Shown here piece by piece: positions 34,969-44,419 of a stretch of 64,000 nt of DNA (position 1 is its first letter; the number at the start of each line of letters is the position of its first letter). This stretch comes from Paracoccaceae bacterium (GTDB taxonomy: Bacteria; Pseudomonadota; Alphaproteobacteria; Rhodobacterales; Rhodobacteraceae). Both the position numbers and the translations under genes were made by a program. The notes under the pieces were generated by a model. The model was given only the letters and a program-made list of their open reading frames with translations, was not told the origin of the DNA and searched no databases. The DNA lies in contig CANNIA010000001.1 in assembly GCA_947504705.1 (NCBI GenBank), positions 170,604-234,603 on the forward strand. Reading direction: 5' to 3'.

Positions 34969-36873
34969 ATGACAATGTCTGCGCGCACCCCCTTCAATCG
35001 CCGTGTTTCGAAGTCTGCCCTCAGGTTTGCCCTGGATGAAGGCGGGACCATCGGCGTGTACATGACGTTGACTTTCGTCGGCATGATCATGCTGGGCGGC
35101 ATTGCCGTTGACATGATGCGCTTCGAGGCATCTCGCGTCGCATTGCAACAGACCATGGACCGCGCCGCGCTTGCTGCGGCAAGCCTGTCCCAGACCCGCG
35201 ACGGTTCGGCCATCGCGCAGGAATGGTTTGACAAGACGCAGCTTGGCCAAGGCATCGAAATGGTCAGCTACAGCGACCCGGTCGTCACGGCTGTCAACCA
35301 TACCGGCATGCGCCGCGTAACCATCGAAGCCTCGGTTCGCAGCTACAATTTTTTCATTGGCAAGTTCTATTCCACCGTCGCCCGCAAAGATTCATTTCTT
35401 GAAGGTTCGGTTCTTAGCGAAGCCACCCAAGGTGTGACCAAACTTGAGGTGATGCTGGTTCTGGACATCACCGGGTCGATGAACGATCCGGCGACCACCA
35501 AAAGCACCACTTCCAAGATCTCTTCGCTGCGCGCGGCTGCCAAGAACTTTGTGGACATCATCAAGACCGACGACAGCGAACACATGATCTCGATCGGTGT
35601 CGTTCCCTATGCCATGCAGGTGAACATCCCAGTCGCACTGCGCAACCAATTCAACGTCACCAATCTGTCGTCTTGGGATGGGGTGGCATCTGCCGGCGTC
35701 GCGGACATCAACTGCCTGGAAATTCCGACCAGCACCTATGCGAACAGCGGCGTGTCTTTGACCGACCCGATCCCGATGGCTGCCGTCGCCGACGCCTCCA
35801 ACACTACGACAACCACGACCAATTACATCGCGGCCACGTCCGGTACACCGAACGTCTTGGACAGTTCCTGTACCAAAAGGGCAGAGCTTACGTCGACTAC
35901 TTGGTCCGAGGCCGACATCAACAAGGTTCTGCTTCCTACGACTGAAAAACAGCCTATTCTGGACAAGATCGCCCGTTTGACAGCCGACGGCAACACCTAC
36001 ATCGCGGTCGGCATGCGGTGGGGAACCCTGCTTTTGGATGAAATGGCTCGTCCGATTTACGATGAGCTGGGCGAATCCTACGTCCAGGGGCGCCCGACCG
36101 ACAACGCCTCGAACGAAACCCGCAAGGTTATCATCCTGATGACGGACGGGGAACATGTGGTCAACCCTTACATCCTGGACGCCTACAAGACCGGCCTGTC
36201 ACCAATCTATCGGGGCACGGAGGACGGGAAATTTGCGATCCGCTTTACGACGGGCGGGGCGGCTCTGACGGGCGGCACCAGGCCAGGGTCAGGGACGACC
36301 TCGACAACCAGTTGTTCGGGCTGGCAACTGTCAAACTATTCGGACCGCCAGTACTTTGTGCCCCACCTCAAGCGGAACACGGTCAGACAGAAGACCAAGT
36401 CGACAGACCCGGAAGGCAGTGGTTCGGGCAGTGAAGTTACGGGTGCGTGCGACCCATTGTCGTGGGTGTCCTCACCGACCTGGTCCGGCAGCGGCACTGT
36501 GCGTCAATTGGACTGGAGCGAAGTCTGGCGTTATCTGCGTGTCAGCTATGTGGTGCGCCAGCTTTACATGCGGTCTGGTGTGTCTGGAACCGGTACCTAC
36601 ACTACAGTCTATAACACCTTCGCCGCCACCTATCTGACCAGCGTGACGAACATGAACACCCTGCTGAACACCAATTGCACCGCAGCAAAGAACGCCGGCA
36701 TCGAAATCTATGGCATCGCCTTTGCCGCCCCGGCAAATGGCCAGACGGTGATCAGCAACTGTTCGTCCAGCCCGAAGGAAAGCTATTACTTCAACGCCAC
36801 CGATGCGACCAAGCTGGCCGCAGCGTTCAAACTGATCGCCGTTGACATTGCCCCGCTACGGCTGACGGAATGA
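34969..36873 (+). CDS. tadG: TadG-type von Willebrand factor A protein
   Basis: A 634-aa protein. An N-terminal TadE/TadG-type hydrophobic segment (about residues 25-50, starting TIGVYMTLTFVGMIMLGG) is followed by a periplasmic VWA domain: the MIDAS reads VLDITGSMND with Asp near 166, and IILMTDGEHVVNP supplies a later Asp. TadG proteins belong to the minor-pilin/tight-adherence machinery. The insertion rich in Thr/Ser/Gly (about 270-310 and 430-500) enlarges the VWA domain. The start ATG at 34969 follows AGGTGATAAA. Overlaps tadE by ATGA. Confidence 0.82.
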   Translation: MTMSARTPFNRRVSKSALRFALDEGGTIGVYMTLTFVGMIMLGGIAVDMMRFEASRVALQQTMDRAALAAASLSQTRDGSAIAQEWFDKTQLGQGIEMVSYSDPVVTAVNHTGMRRVTIEASVRSYNFFIGKFYSTVARKDSFLEGSVLSEATQGVTKLEVMLVLDITGSMNDPATTKSTTSKISSLRAAAKNFVDIIKTDDSEHMISIGVVPYAMQVNIPVALRNQFNVTNLSSWDGVASAGVADINCLEIPTSTYANSGVSLTDPIPMAAVADASNTTTTTTNYIAATSGTPNVLDSSCTKRAELTSTTWSEADINKVLLPTTEKQPILDKIARLTADGNTYIAVGMRWGTLLLDEMARPIYDELGESYVQGRPTDNASNETRKVIILMTDGEHVVNPYILDAYKTGLSPIYRGTEDGKFAIRFTTGGAALTGGTRPGSGTTSTTSCSGWQLSNYSDRQYFVPHLKRNTVRQKTKSTDPEGSGSGSEVTGACDPLSWVSSPTWSGSGTVRQLDWSEVWRYLRVSYVVRQLYMRSGVSGTGTYTTVYNTFAATYLTSVTNMNTLLNTNCTAAKNAGIEIYGIAFAAPANGQTVISNCSSSPKESYYFNATDATKLAAAFKLIAVDIAPLRLTE

Positions 36874-37415
36874 AGGCTTTGCGGCGCTTTCTTGTTGACG
36901 ACAGCGGCAGCGCGACCATCGAACTGTTGTTCGTGTTGCCGATCATCACCTTCATCTTCATGGCCGCCGCCGAGGCCAGCCTTTTTATGATGCGCCACGT
37001 CATGCTGGAACGCAGCGTCGATCTGGTGGTTCGCGAGATCCGGCTTGGCAGGCTTGACGGCACCACCCACGCTGCCCTTAAGCGGCTGATCTGCCAGCAA
37101 GGCGTGATGGAAGTCGAACAGACCTGCGTCGATTCCATGCGGATCTGGATGCAGCCGATCAGCACCGTGAACTTCGCCATGGTCGTACCGCCGCACAACT
37201 GTATTGACCGCACCGAGGATATTGAATCGATTCAAGAACCCACGGGAACCGAATTTGCCTATGGTGTCGACAATAACATCATGCTGCTGCGCATCTGCCT
37301 GAAAGAGAAACCGATGTTTCCACTTGCGGCGCTGGGTGCCAGAATGATCGCAGACGAAACCGATGGAAATTATGCACTTGTCACCACCTCGGTCTTCGTC
37401 AACGAACCCGATTGA
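36870..37415 (+). CDS. tadE: TadE-like pseudopilin 1
   Basis: A 181-aa TadE-family protein. Short basic N-terminus and DDSGSATIELLFVLPIITFIF near residues 9-29, where Glu after a Gly/Ser-Ala stretch resembles the prepilin-type processing pattern. The rest is periplasmic, with four to five Cys. It is coupled to tadG (ATG overlaps TGA), and the second tadE-like gene follows 7 bases later. Confidence 0.8.
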   Translation: MKALRRFLVDDSGSATIELLFVLPIITFIFMAAAEASLFMMRHVMLERSVDLVVREIRLGRLDGTTHAALKRLICQQGVMEVEQTCVDSMRIWMQPISTVNFAMVVPPHNCIDRTEDIESIQEPTGTEFAYGVDNNIMLLRICLKEKPMFPLAALGARMIADETDGNYALVTTSVFVNEPD

Positions 37416-37422
37416 GCAGGCC

Positions 37423-38001
37423 ATGAACTTCATGAAGACCCAGTTCCGAACCTTTCTTCGCGACGAAAGTGGCGTGGTCCTTGCCGAATTCCTGATCCTT
37501 TTTCCGATGCTGGTCTGGGGCCTGATTGCCCTTTTTGCCTTTTGGGATGTGTTCCGCACGATCAACATTACCCAAAAGGCTGCCTATTCGATCGCGGACC
37601 TTCTTTCGCGACAAGTCGTTGTGAAGGCGACATTTGTCGACGGGCTGCAGAACGTGCTGGATTTCCTGACCCCGAACGTCCCGGCTTCGCGTATGCGGAT
37701 AACCAGCATCGAATGGGATGAGCCAACGGAAAAATTCCTGCTGCTGTTCTCACGCTCGCCCGGGAACCAGGTCACGGCCCTGACAGCGACAACGGCCCAA
37801 GACTTGGCCCCCTTTGTGCCAACACTTGCGGATTCGGAAACAGTGATCGTCGTCGAAACCTGGGTTGACTATGTGCCCCCTTTCGACACCGGAGTAATGA
37901 ACTTTGCGATGGGCATCGGAAACCGGACCTTCACGCAGCTGGTCGTCACCCGCCCGCGTGGACGCCGTGTCTGCCTTGAGGGCACGTCGGGCTGCAGTTA
38001 A
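37423..38001 (+). CDS. TadE-like pseudopilin 2
   Basis: A 192-aa TadE/TadF-like protein. DESGVVLAEFLILFPMLVWGLIALF near residues 14-38 is the pseudopilin segment. The C-terminus carries two Cys. It follows the first tadE with 7 bases between. No tadA-D or flp gene lies in the window, so the secretion ATPase must be elsewhere. The start could be 37423 or the Met three codons later. Confidence 0.78.
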   Translation: MNFMKTQFRTFLRDESGVVLAEFLILFPMLVWGLIALFAFWDVFRTINITQKAAYSIADLLSRQVVVKATFVDGLQNVLDFLTPNVPASRMRITSIEWDEPTEKFLLLFSRSPGNQVTALTATTAQDLAPFVPTLADSETVIVVETWVDYVPPFDTGVMNFAMGIGNRTFTQLVVTRPRGRRVCLEGTSGCS

Positions 38002-38083
38002 GCGGCAAGCCTGCGATGAAGTTGCACCCCGTCCGGGTTCCGGCTAACAGACGGAAGCGTCTTAAAATGCCGAGGACTTGCTC

Positions 38084-39370
38084 ATGCCTGCCCCCTTGCG
38101 TCTTGGCCTCGCCGGCCTTGGAACCGTCGGCATTGGTGTCGTCAAGATCATTCAGGCCCACGCCGATCTGATCGCCGCCCGCGCCGGCCGCCCGGTGGTT
38201 ATCAGCGCCGTCTCGGCCCGTGACCGCACGAAGAACCGCGATGCCGACCTTTCGGGCTATGCTTGGGAAGCCGATCCGGTAGACTTAGCCCGCCGCGCCG
38301 ATGTGGATGTGTTCATCGAGGTGATGGGCGGCCACGAAGGCCCCGCCAAAGCCGCCACCGAAGCCGCCATTGCCGCAGGCAAACATGTCGTCACCGCCAA
38401 CAAGGCGCTTTTGGCCCATCACGGCCAGGCCCTTGCCGAAGCTGCCGAGGCTGCAGGCCTTGCCCTGCGGTTCGAGGCCGCAGTGGCCGGCGGCATCCCG
38501 GTCATCAAGGCCCTGACCGAAGGCCTTGCCGGCAACCGGATGAAACGCGTCATGGGCGTGATGAACGGGTCCTGCAACTATATCCTCACCCGGATGCAAG
38601 CCGCCAACCTGCCCTATGAGACCGTCTTCGAAGAGGCCCGCCAACTGGGCTATCTTGAGGCTGATCCCAACCTTGATGTCGGCGGCATCGACGCGGGCCA
38701 CAAGCTGTCGCTCCTCGCCTCCATCGCCTTTGGCACCCGCGTTGCCTTTGACGCGGTGGAACTGGAGGGCATCGGCAGCGTATCCATCGACGACATCCGT
38801 CTTGCCGAGGATATGGGCTACCGGATCAAGCTTCTGGGTGTCGCGCAAATGACCGGACGGGGCCTTGAACAACGCATGACCCCCTGCCTTGTCCCCGCCG
38901 ACAGCCCGCTTGGGCAGTTGCAAGGCGGCACCAACATGGTCGTCCTTGAAGGCGACAGCGTTGGCCAGATCGTCCTGCGCGGACCGGGTGCGGGCATGGG
39001 CCCCACCGCCAGCGCCGTCATGGCCGACGTGATCGACATCGCCCGCGGCTTCCGGCTGCCGACCTTTGGCCAGCCCGCCACCAGCCTTGCCGCCGCCCAG
39101 CCCGCGCGCTCGGCCACCCCGGCCAGCTATTACCTGCGGATGACGCTTCTCGACAAACCCGGCGCGCTCGCGAAGATCGCCACCTGCTTGGGCGATTCCG
39201 GCGTCTCCATCGACCAGATGCGCCAGTATGGCCATCAGGGCGTCAATGCCCCGGTGCTGATCGTGACCCACAAGGCCGCCCCCGATGACGTGTCCCACGC
39301 CATGACCCGCTTTGCCGCGACCGGCGTGCTGGTAGGCGAACCCGTAGCGATCCGGATCGAGGAGGTCTGA
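38084..39370 (+). CDS. hom: Homoserine dehydrogenase
   Basis: A 428-aa homoserine dehydrogenase for the threonine/methionine branch. The NAD(P) region is RLGLAGLGTVGIGVVKIIQ; VTANKALLAHHG near 107 is the catalytic area; FEAAVAGGIPVIKALTEGLAGN is family-specific and the GxCNY appears as NGSCNYILT near 170. A C-terminal ACT domain (from about 350, YYLRMTLLDKPGALAKIA) gives likely threonine feedback. The start ATG at 38084 is preferred to the TTG six bases upstream. Confidence 0.95.
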   Translation: MPAPLRLGLAGLGTVGIGVVKIIQAHADLIAARAGRPVVISAVSARDRTKNRDADLSGYAWEADPVDLARRADVDVFIEVMGGHEGPAKAATEAAIAAGKHVVTANKALLAHHGQALAEAAEAAGLALRFEAAVAGGIPVIKALTEGLAGNRMKRVMGVMNGSCNYILTRMQAANLPYETVFEEARQLGYLEADPNLDVGGIDAGHKLSLLASIAFGTRVAFDAVELEGIGSVSIDDIRLAEDMGYRIKLLGVAQMTGRGLEQRMTPCLVPADSPLGQLQGGTNMVVLEGDSVGQIVLRGPGAGMGPTASAVMADVIDIARGFRLPTFGQPATSLAAAQPARSATPASYYLRMTLLDKPGALAKIATCLGDSGVSIDQMRQYGHQGVNAPVLIVTHKAAPDDVSHAMTRFAATGVLVGEPVAIRIEEV

Positions 39371-39375
39371 AACCC

Positions 39376-40170
39376 CTACCCGTTTCGGGCGGCGGCTTCG
39401 CGGCCTGAAACGATCATCGGGCACATCGGCGCATAGACGATTTCGTCGATCCCGATCCCCTCGGGATCGAGGTTCTGGATCGTCACTGCCTTGATCTCCG
39501 GATAGCTTCCGCTGGACTGGATATAGGCGGCCTCAACCTGCCCCCGGTCAACGTACCGCCGAAAATCAGCCAGTTGCTCGCCCGCTTCGTTCCAGAAGAT
39601 CACGTCCAGGTTTCCCTCGGGGTAGCGGCGCATGACGATATTGTCCTGATCGCCGTCCAGCCAGGTGCGCAACCCGAAAAGACACTGCGCCTCGTCAAAG
39701 AGGATCGTGACAATGCCAGTCCCTGAACGCATTCGCCCCGGCCCATACTGCAGCGGCCCAAACCCGGCCAGCGCGTAGCTACCAAAGGCACCGTCCCAGA
39801 TCACCACAGCGACCGGAGGATCGGTTTCGGTCGCGAGGGCAAGCGGCAAGCTGGCCTCCCGCTTGGCCAAGACCCAGTGGTCGTCAAGCCCGCGCCCAGC
39901 CTGTCTGCGAAGGCTTTGCCCTTCAAGGATTTGTCCGATCTTGGCGTTTTCGATCACCAACTCGGACCCTATCTGCAGGTCGCCAAATCCGTCGAAGGCT
40001 TGGATCGTCGGCTCCAGAGCCGTGATTTCGTCATAAGGGGCCTCGTTGATCTGCATTTCCTGGGCCTGGGTGGAAGAGGCGAAGACCCCAACAGCCAGAG
40101 CAGCAACCCACGCGCGCCACAACTGCAAAGTGCTGAAACCTTCGCCAAACCAATACAACAGAAAATCCAT
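39376..40170 (-). CDS. Secreted protein of unknown family
   Basis: A 264-aa protein with a signal peptide: hydrophobic LQLWRAWVAALAVGVFAS ending STQAQ before the mature EMQINEAPYDEIT. No enzyme motif is recognised; the mature part has two Cys in the sequence CLFG and CPMI. Its stop lies five bases beyond the hom stop (convergent). I chose the ATG at 40170 because the signal peptide begins there. Confidence 0.6.
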   Translation of the reverse strand: MDFLLYWFGEGFSTLQLWRAWVAALAVGVFASSTQAQEMQINEAPYDEITALEPTIQAFDGFGDLQIGSELVIENAKIGQILEGQSLRRQAGRGLDDHWVLAKREASLPLALATETDPPVAVVIWDGAFGSYALAGFGPLQYGPGRMRSGTGIVTILFDEAQCLFGLRTWLDGDQDNIVMRRYPEGNLDVIFWNEAGEQLADFRRYVDRGQVEAAYIQSSGSYPEIKAVTIQNLDPEGIGIDEIVYAPMCPMIVSGREAAARNG

Positions 40171-40318
40171 TGCGATCCCAATTTTGCAAGTCTTACACCA
40201 CATCAACGCTCAATTCGACGGTAAGGTTCATTTTTCCTCTAGTACGAAACCGTTAGCGCGACCATCCTTGCCGCGCCCTGCCCCCCCCGCTACACGGGGG
40301 AAAACCCCGGGGGACCTC

Positions 40319-41284
40319 ATGTCGGAAAAACAGCACTTCCAGGACCGTCTGCTCAGCCTTGGCCTCGCCCGCGTGTCCGAGGCCGCCGCCTTGGCCTCAG
40401 CCCGGCTGATCGGGCGCGGCGATGAAAAGGCCGCCGATCAGGCCGCCGTCAACGCGATGCGGGACCAGCTGAACCTTCTGGACATCAAGGGCGTCGTCGT
40501 CATCGGCGAAGGCGAACGCGACGAGGCCCCGATGCTGTATATCGGCGAGGAAGTCGGCACCGGCAATGGGCCCGAGGTTGACATCGCCCTTGACCCGTTG
40601 GAAGGCACCACCCTCACCGCCAAGGACATGCCGAACGCGCTGACCGTGATCGCCATGGCCCCGCGCGGCACCCTTCTGCATGCGCCCGATGTCTATATGG
40701 AGAAGCTCGCGATCGGCCCCGGCTTCAAGCCCGGCACCGTCACCATGACCATGTCGCCGTCCGAGCGGGTCTCGGCGCTGGCGGCGGCCAAGGGGGTTTC
40801 CATCGAAGACATCACCGTCTGCATCCTTGAACGCCCCCGGCATGAGGATCTGATCCGTGAGGTCCGCTCGACCGGGGCTGCAATCCGGCTGATCACCGAT
40901 GGTGACGTGGCAGGCGTCATGCACTGCGCCGAGCCTGAAATCACCGGCATCGACATGTACATGGGCTCCGGTGGCGCGCCTGAGGGCGTGCTGGCCGCAG
41001 CGGCGCTGAAATGCATGGGCGGGCAGTTCTTCGGCAAGCTTCTCTTCCGCAACGACGACGAGCGCGCCCGCGCCCGCAAGGCCGGGATCACCAATTTCGA
41101 CCGCGTCTATACCCGCGATGACCTCGTGCGCTCCGACGTGATCTTTGCGGCAACCGGGGTGACCTCTGGCTCGCTGCTGGCAGGCATCAAACGCGAACCG
41201 GGCTGCGTGACGCTGGAAACGATCCTGATGCGCTCCAAGACCGGGTCCGTCCGCCGGATGACCTACAAGACCCCGCTGAAGTAG
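40319..41284 (+). CDS. glpX: Class II fructose-1,6-bisphosphatase
   Basis: A 321-aa GlpX. The lithium-sensitive metal site is visible in VVVIGEGERDEAPMLYIGEEVG near 55-76 and DIALDPLEGTTLTAKDMPNA near 85. Family length. It catalyses the gluconeogenic/Calvin-type FBP to F6P step, and in Rhodobacteraceae often follows hom. The in-frame upstream extension (from 40046) overlaps antisense coding sequence and is rejected. GGGGGACC precedes the ATG at 40319. Confidence 0.94.
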   Translation: MSEKQHFQDRLLSLGLARVSEAAALASARLIGRGDEKAADQAAVNAMRDQLNLLDIKGVVVIGEGERDEAPMLYIGEEVGTGNGPEVDIALDPLEGTTLTAKDMPNALTVIAMAPRGTLLHAPDVYMEKLAIGPGFKPGTVTMTMSPSERVSALAAAKGVSIEDITVCILERPRHEDLIREVRSTGAAIRLITDGDVAGVMHCAEPEITGIDMYMGSGGAPEGVLAAAALKCMGGQFFGKLLFRNDDERARARKAGITNFDRVYTRDDLVRSDVIFAATGVTSGSLLAGIKREPGCVTLETILMRSKTGSVRRMTYKTPLK

Positions 41285-41440
41285 GTCGGGGTTCACCCCG
41301 ACTCCTCAACGAAGCGCAACGGCCCGCCTTCGACACCGGTAGGGTGGGCAATCTGCCTACCTCCCGCACCCATCCCCGTAGGGTGGGGTTCCACCCCACC
41401 TCCCTCAACCCTCCCCGGTAGGGTGGGCAATCTGCCGACC
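41285..41440. repeat. Cluster of four hairpin elements after glpX
   Basis: Four related palindromes begin with GTAGG: 41281-41302 (GTCGGGG, TTCA, CCCCGAC, 7-bp stem touching the glpX stop), 41339-41361, 41378-41400 (GGTGGGG, ACCCCACC type) and 41418-41440. The second and fourth are near-identical (GTAGGGTGGGCAATCTGCC). Together they look like a REP/BIME-type array that could serve as the glpX 3' end. Confidence 0.75.
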
Positions 41441-41455
41441 ACCATCATAAGACAG

Positions 41456-43021
41456 TCACTTCGACCCACCCCCGCGCCGCCTGTCGCGCTCCCGCTTCAC
41501 ACCCTTGCCGATCAGCAAGAGCCCGACAGTGCCGCTGATCCACACGAGGAAACCGCCTCCATAAGTCGCGGCCACCTCCATCAGCAAGACCCAGTTCTGC
41601 GTGACGAAGGCGGTAATCTCGGGGCCATAGGCCTCAGCGATCAAGTTGGCAACGACGTTACTTCCAACCCCACCTGCCGCCAGCGCCGCCACCGACCCCA
41701 GCCGCCACAACAGGTTGAATTGCTTCGGTTCCCGCAACGCGCGCGCCACGTCCGGGTCGACCGCTTCCTTCAACCGTGCTTCCATCGCCAGCGACCGCGG
41801 GCCATGCGCATCGGGGGTCGCAAGCACCGCATCCGACAACCCGGCCCGCGCCGCCTCGACCTCGGCCACGACCGGAGTCTCCCGCGTCTTCAGCAACCGC
41901 GCGTGGAACAGTTCGACATCCGCATTCCCGCGCGTCAGCCCCGGTCCCAGCCGCGTGACCTCACCCACTGCCGCAAGCAGGTCGGCGTCATAGGGAATGC
42001 CATCTTCACCGCCGACCTTGGCCCGCGCGTCAATATCCTCGACCTCAAGATGCACCGCCAAAAGGTCCAAGTCCTCGAAGGGCCGGTCCAGCAAGGCCGC
42101 CAGCACCCGCGCCTTCCCTGACAACCGTGGAAACTCGTTCCCCGCCTTCTGCGCGGCATCCGCCGCCTTGGGTCGCAGCCGGTCGTGCATCACCCGCTTC
42201 AGCCGTTCTTCCTGTTCGTTCGGCGCGGGGAAGCTGGCCGGAATTTCCAGCTTGCCATCCTCGATCAGGCTGGGCAGCAACGGATCAGGCGCAGGCTCTT
42301 CCGGCCCCACCCCCACCCCCAGATACTCAAACAACCGCAGAGTCCGTTCCCGGTCGTCCTTGATCTCTGCGATCAAAGCCAGCTCGGGGTCAGACTTGGC
42401 AGCTGCACAGCCTGCAAACTGCACCCCATACGGCCCTGCCAACGCATTCAGGGATCCGGGCGGCACCAGCCCCGGCTTGCCCCGCAGCACGGCGGCAAGC
42501 TGCGCCCGGTCGACACCTGTGCCACTAAGGTCAAGGAATTTCAGCGCCGTCAGACCGGACAGCGCCGAAACATCGCTCACCTGCGTAAACGAAAGGTCCA
42601 AGGAGGTCAGCGCCGTCAGACCGGACAGCGCCGAAACATCGCTCACCTGCGTGCCCCCAAGGTCCAGCGAGGTCAGCGCCGTCAGACCGGACAGCGCCGA
42701 CACATCGCTTACCTGCATGCCCCAAAGGTTCAGCGAGGTCAGCGCCGTCAGACCGGACAGCGCCGACACATCGCTCACCTCCGTCTTCCAAAGGTCCAGA
42801 GAGGTCAGCGCCGTCAGACCGGACAGCGCCGACACATCGCTCACCTGCATGCCCATAAGGTTCAGCGAGGTCAGCGCCGTCAGATCACCGATTTCTTCGG
42901 GCAGTTTCTCAAGATCCTTGAACTCCGGCGAGTCGAGCTCCAGCCGCTCCCAACCCTCACGCCGCGCCTCGGCGATCCGTTCCCGCGCGCGCTGGAATGC
43001 CTCGTCTGCCGCCTTGCCCAT
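41456..43021 (-). CDS. Leucine-rich-repeat protein with C-terminal membrane anchor
   Basis: A 521-aa protein. After a short charged N-terminus (residues 1-45), five near-identical 22-aa leucine-rich repeats of the type LTALTSLDLWKTEVSDVSALSG and a sixth degenerate one cover about residues 47-180. An acidic middle region follows, and two hydrophobic segments lie near the C-terminus (about 435-455 and 480-505) before a basic tail. Nothing else is recognised: no GTPase, COR or kinase motifs. It is probably an interaction protein displayed at the inner membrane. The ATG at 43021 fits the coding start. Confidence 0.75.
   Translation of the reverse strand: MGKAADEAFQRARERIAEARREGWERLELDSPEFKDLEKLPEEIGDLTALTSLNLMGMQVSDVSALSGLTALTSLDLWKTEVSDVSALSGLTALTSLNLWGMQVSDVSALSGLTALTSLDLGGTQVSDVSALSGLTALTSLDLSFTQVSDVSALSGLTALKFLDLSGTGVDRAQLAAVLRGKPGLVPPGSLNALAGPYGVQFAGCAAAKSDPELALIAEIKDDRERTLRLFEYLGVGVGPEEPAPDPLLPSLIEDGKLEIPASFPAPNEQEERLKRVMHDRLRPKAADAAQKAGNEFPRLSGKARVLAALLDRPFEDLDLLAVHLEVEDIDARAKVGGEDGIPYDADLLAAVGEVTRLGPGLTRGNADVELFHARLLKTRETPVVAEVEAARAGLSDAVLATPDAHGPRSLAMEARLKEAVDPDVARALREPKQFNLLWRLGSVAALAAGGVGSNVVANLIAEAYGPEITAFVTQNWVLLMEVAATYGGGFLVWISGTVGLLLIGKGVKRERDRRRGGGSK
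42554..42883. repeat. 66-bp tandem coding repeats in the LRR gene
   Basis: Five 66-bp units, differing at only a few bases, encode the near-identical 22-aa leucine-rich repeats. DNA-level identity (CAGCGCCGTCAGACCGGACA recurs in each unit) implies recent expansion or gene conversion and possible copy-number instability. Confidence 0.85.
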
Positions 43022-43244
43022 TCCCGCTGCCCTCTGCCCTGACCGTCGCAACATGGCCCTGGACTTGCCCTGCCGCAAGGGGAGAGCTGTGCTGCCCAAG
43101 GCCTTATGACCGCGTCGCCGCGCCTATCCCCAAGTGCGAATGGGATAAGGTGGGGCTAAGGGCCAATTCTTACCGTAAGGTTAACGCCGACGGCCAACCC
43201 ATTGATTTTGCTTGGCGCGAAAATCTGTCCACGCAGGAAGGCCC

Positions 43245-43709
43245 TCAGACCTGACCCTCTTCAACTGGCGGCCCGAACCTTGCCAACATCCGATCCCGGA
43301 TCTGATCCCTTGCCTGCCGATAGGCCGCCAGCTTCGCCTCCCGGCTTTCCCCCAGCCCGGTCGGGTCAAGGATCGGCCAGTATTCGATCTCCAAGTGATG
43401 GAGCCGGGTCAACTCCAAGGCCATCCTCTGGCTGGCCGGAGACAGGGCGACGATCAGATCGAACTGGGAAAGATCATCGCCCCATTCCTGCATCTCTTCA
43501 AAGCTGCGGCTGCGGTGGCGGGAAAGCTCGATCCCCAGCTCGTTGCAGACCGCGACGGAAAAGCCGTCGATCTCCATGTCATTCTTGACCCCGGCCGACT
43601 GCACATAGGCCCGCTGGCCGTAGAGCATTTTCATCAGCCCCTCGGCCATCGGGGACCGCACGGCATTGTGGTCGCAGCAAAACAGCACGGATTGAGGAAA
43701 TTCGCTCAC
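43245..43709 (-). CDS. Low-molecular-weight phosphotyrosine-phosphatase family protein
   Basis: A 154-aa LMW-PTP/arsenate-reductase-like protein. The P-loop is CCDHNAVRSPMAEG, i.e. C-x5-R with Cys near 12. The general-acid Asp is probably in ILDPTGLGESREAKLAAYRQARDQI near 115. The Asp-His-Asn-Ala loop is the form common in Rhodobacterales homologues located next to UPF0262. Substrate unknown. It lies three bases from UPF0262, so the pair is an operon. Confidence 0.85.
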   Translation of the reverse strand: MSEFPQSVLFCCDHNAVRSPMAEGLMKMLYGQRAYVQSAGVKNDMEIDGFSVAVCNELGIELSRHRSRSFEEMQEWGDDLSQFDLIVALSPASQRMALELTRLHHLEIEYWPILDPTGLGESREAKLAAYRQARDQIRDRMLARFGPPVEEGQV

Positions 43710-43712
43710 GCG

Positions 43713-44189
43713 TCAGCCCCAGTGCAGAACGCAGATCAGGGTGAAGAGCCGCCGCGCGGTATCCGTATCGACCAGCGCCTTGCCATCCAGCCGTTCCCGC
43801 AGGATCGAGGCCCCCTCGTTGTGGATCCCCCGCCGCGCCATGTCGATCGCTTCGATCTGGCTGGGAGGCAATCGTTTAACCGCATCGAAATAACTTTCGC
43901 AGATCTGGAAGTAATCCTTCACCACCTGCCGGAACGGGCCCAGCGACAGATGAAACTCGGCGACCTTGGTATCGTCTTCGGTGGCGACATCGAACACCAG
44001 CCGCCCGTCACGGATCGCCAGCCGCAGCCGGTAGGGGCCTTCGGGATGCTCACGCTCGGGGCGGGGCGGCAGCGTGAAGCTGTTCTCCTCCAGAAGATCA
44101 TAGATCGCGACACGACGTTCCTGTTCGATCTCGGGCGTCGGGCGGACAAGGCCCTTTTCGTCGATTTCGATATGGCAGATCCGGTTCAT
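43713..44189 (-). CDS. UPF0262 family protein
   Basis: A 158-aa member of UPF0262, a conserved alphaproteobacterial family of unknown function usually between hisD and a low-molecular-weight phosphatase. The landmarks are EIDEKGLVRPTPEIEQERRVAIYDL near 9-33 and PPSQIEAIDMARRGIHNEGA near 110. The gene starts at ATG 44189 (MNRICHIEID); the upstream extension is unsupported. hisD itself is 4.6 kb away here, suggesting a later insertion. Confidence 0.87.
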   Translation of the reverse strand: MNRICHIEIDEKGLVRPTPEIEQERRVAIYDLLEENSFTLPPRPEREHPEGPYRLRLAIRDGRLVFDVATEDDTKVAEFHLSLGPFRQVVKDYFQICESYFDAVKRLPPSQIEAIDMARRGIHNEGASILRERLDGKALVDTDTARRLFTLICVLHWG

Positions 44190-44419
44190 AGGGCGGGTCC
44201 TTTGGCTCCGCCTCCTAGATGCCCGACAGCGCGACGCGGTGCAATCGGCGAATGTGACGGGCGGCGAGGTTGGCCAAGGGTGACTTGCCCGATTGCGCAA
44301 CCTGAAGTCCAGTATCCGGGTTCGCAGCCGGGAACTACAAGCCTCGATTGTCAAAGCGCATAGAATGGCCTGATCTCGCATGCAGAACGAACCCAGCATC
44401 GGCGCACAATTGACGTAGA

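Noticed and set aside
41281..41440. Hairpin cluster as a CRISPR array
   Set aside because: Repeat spacing is irregular, repeats are palindromes of 22-25 bases, and there are no cas genes or uniform spacers.
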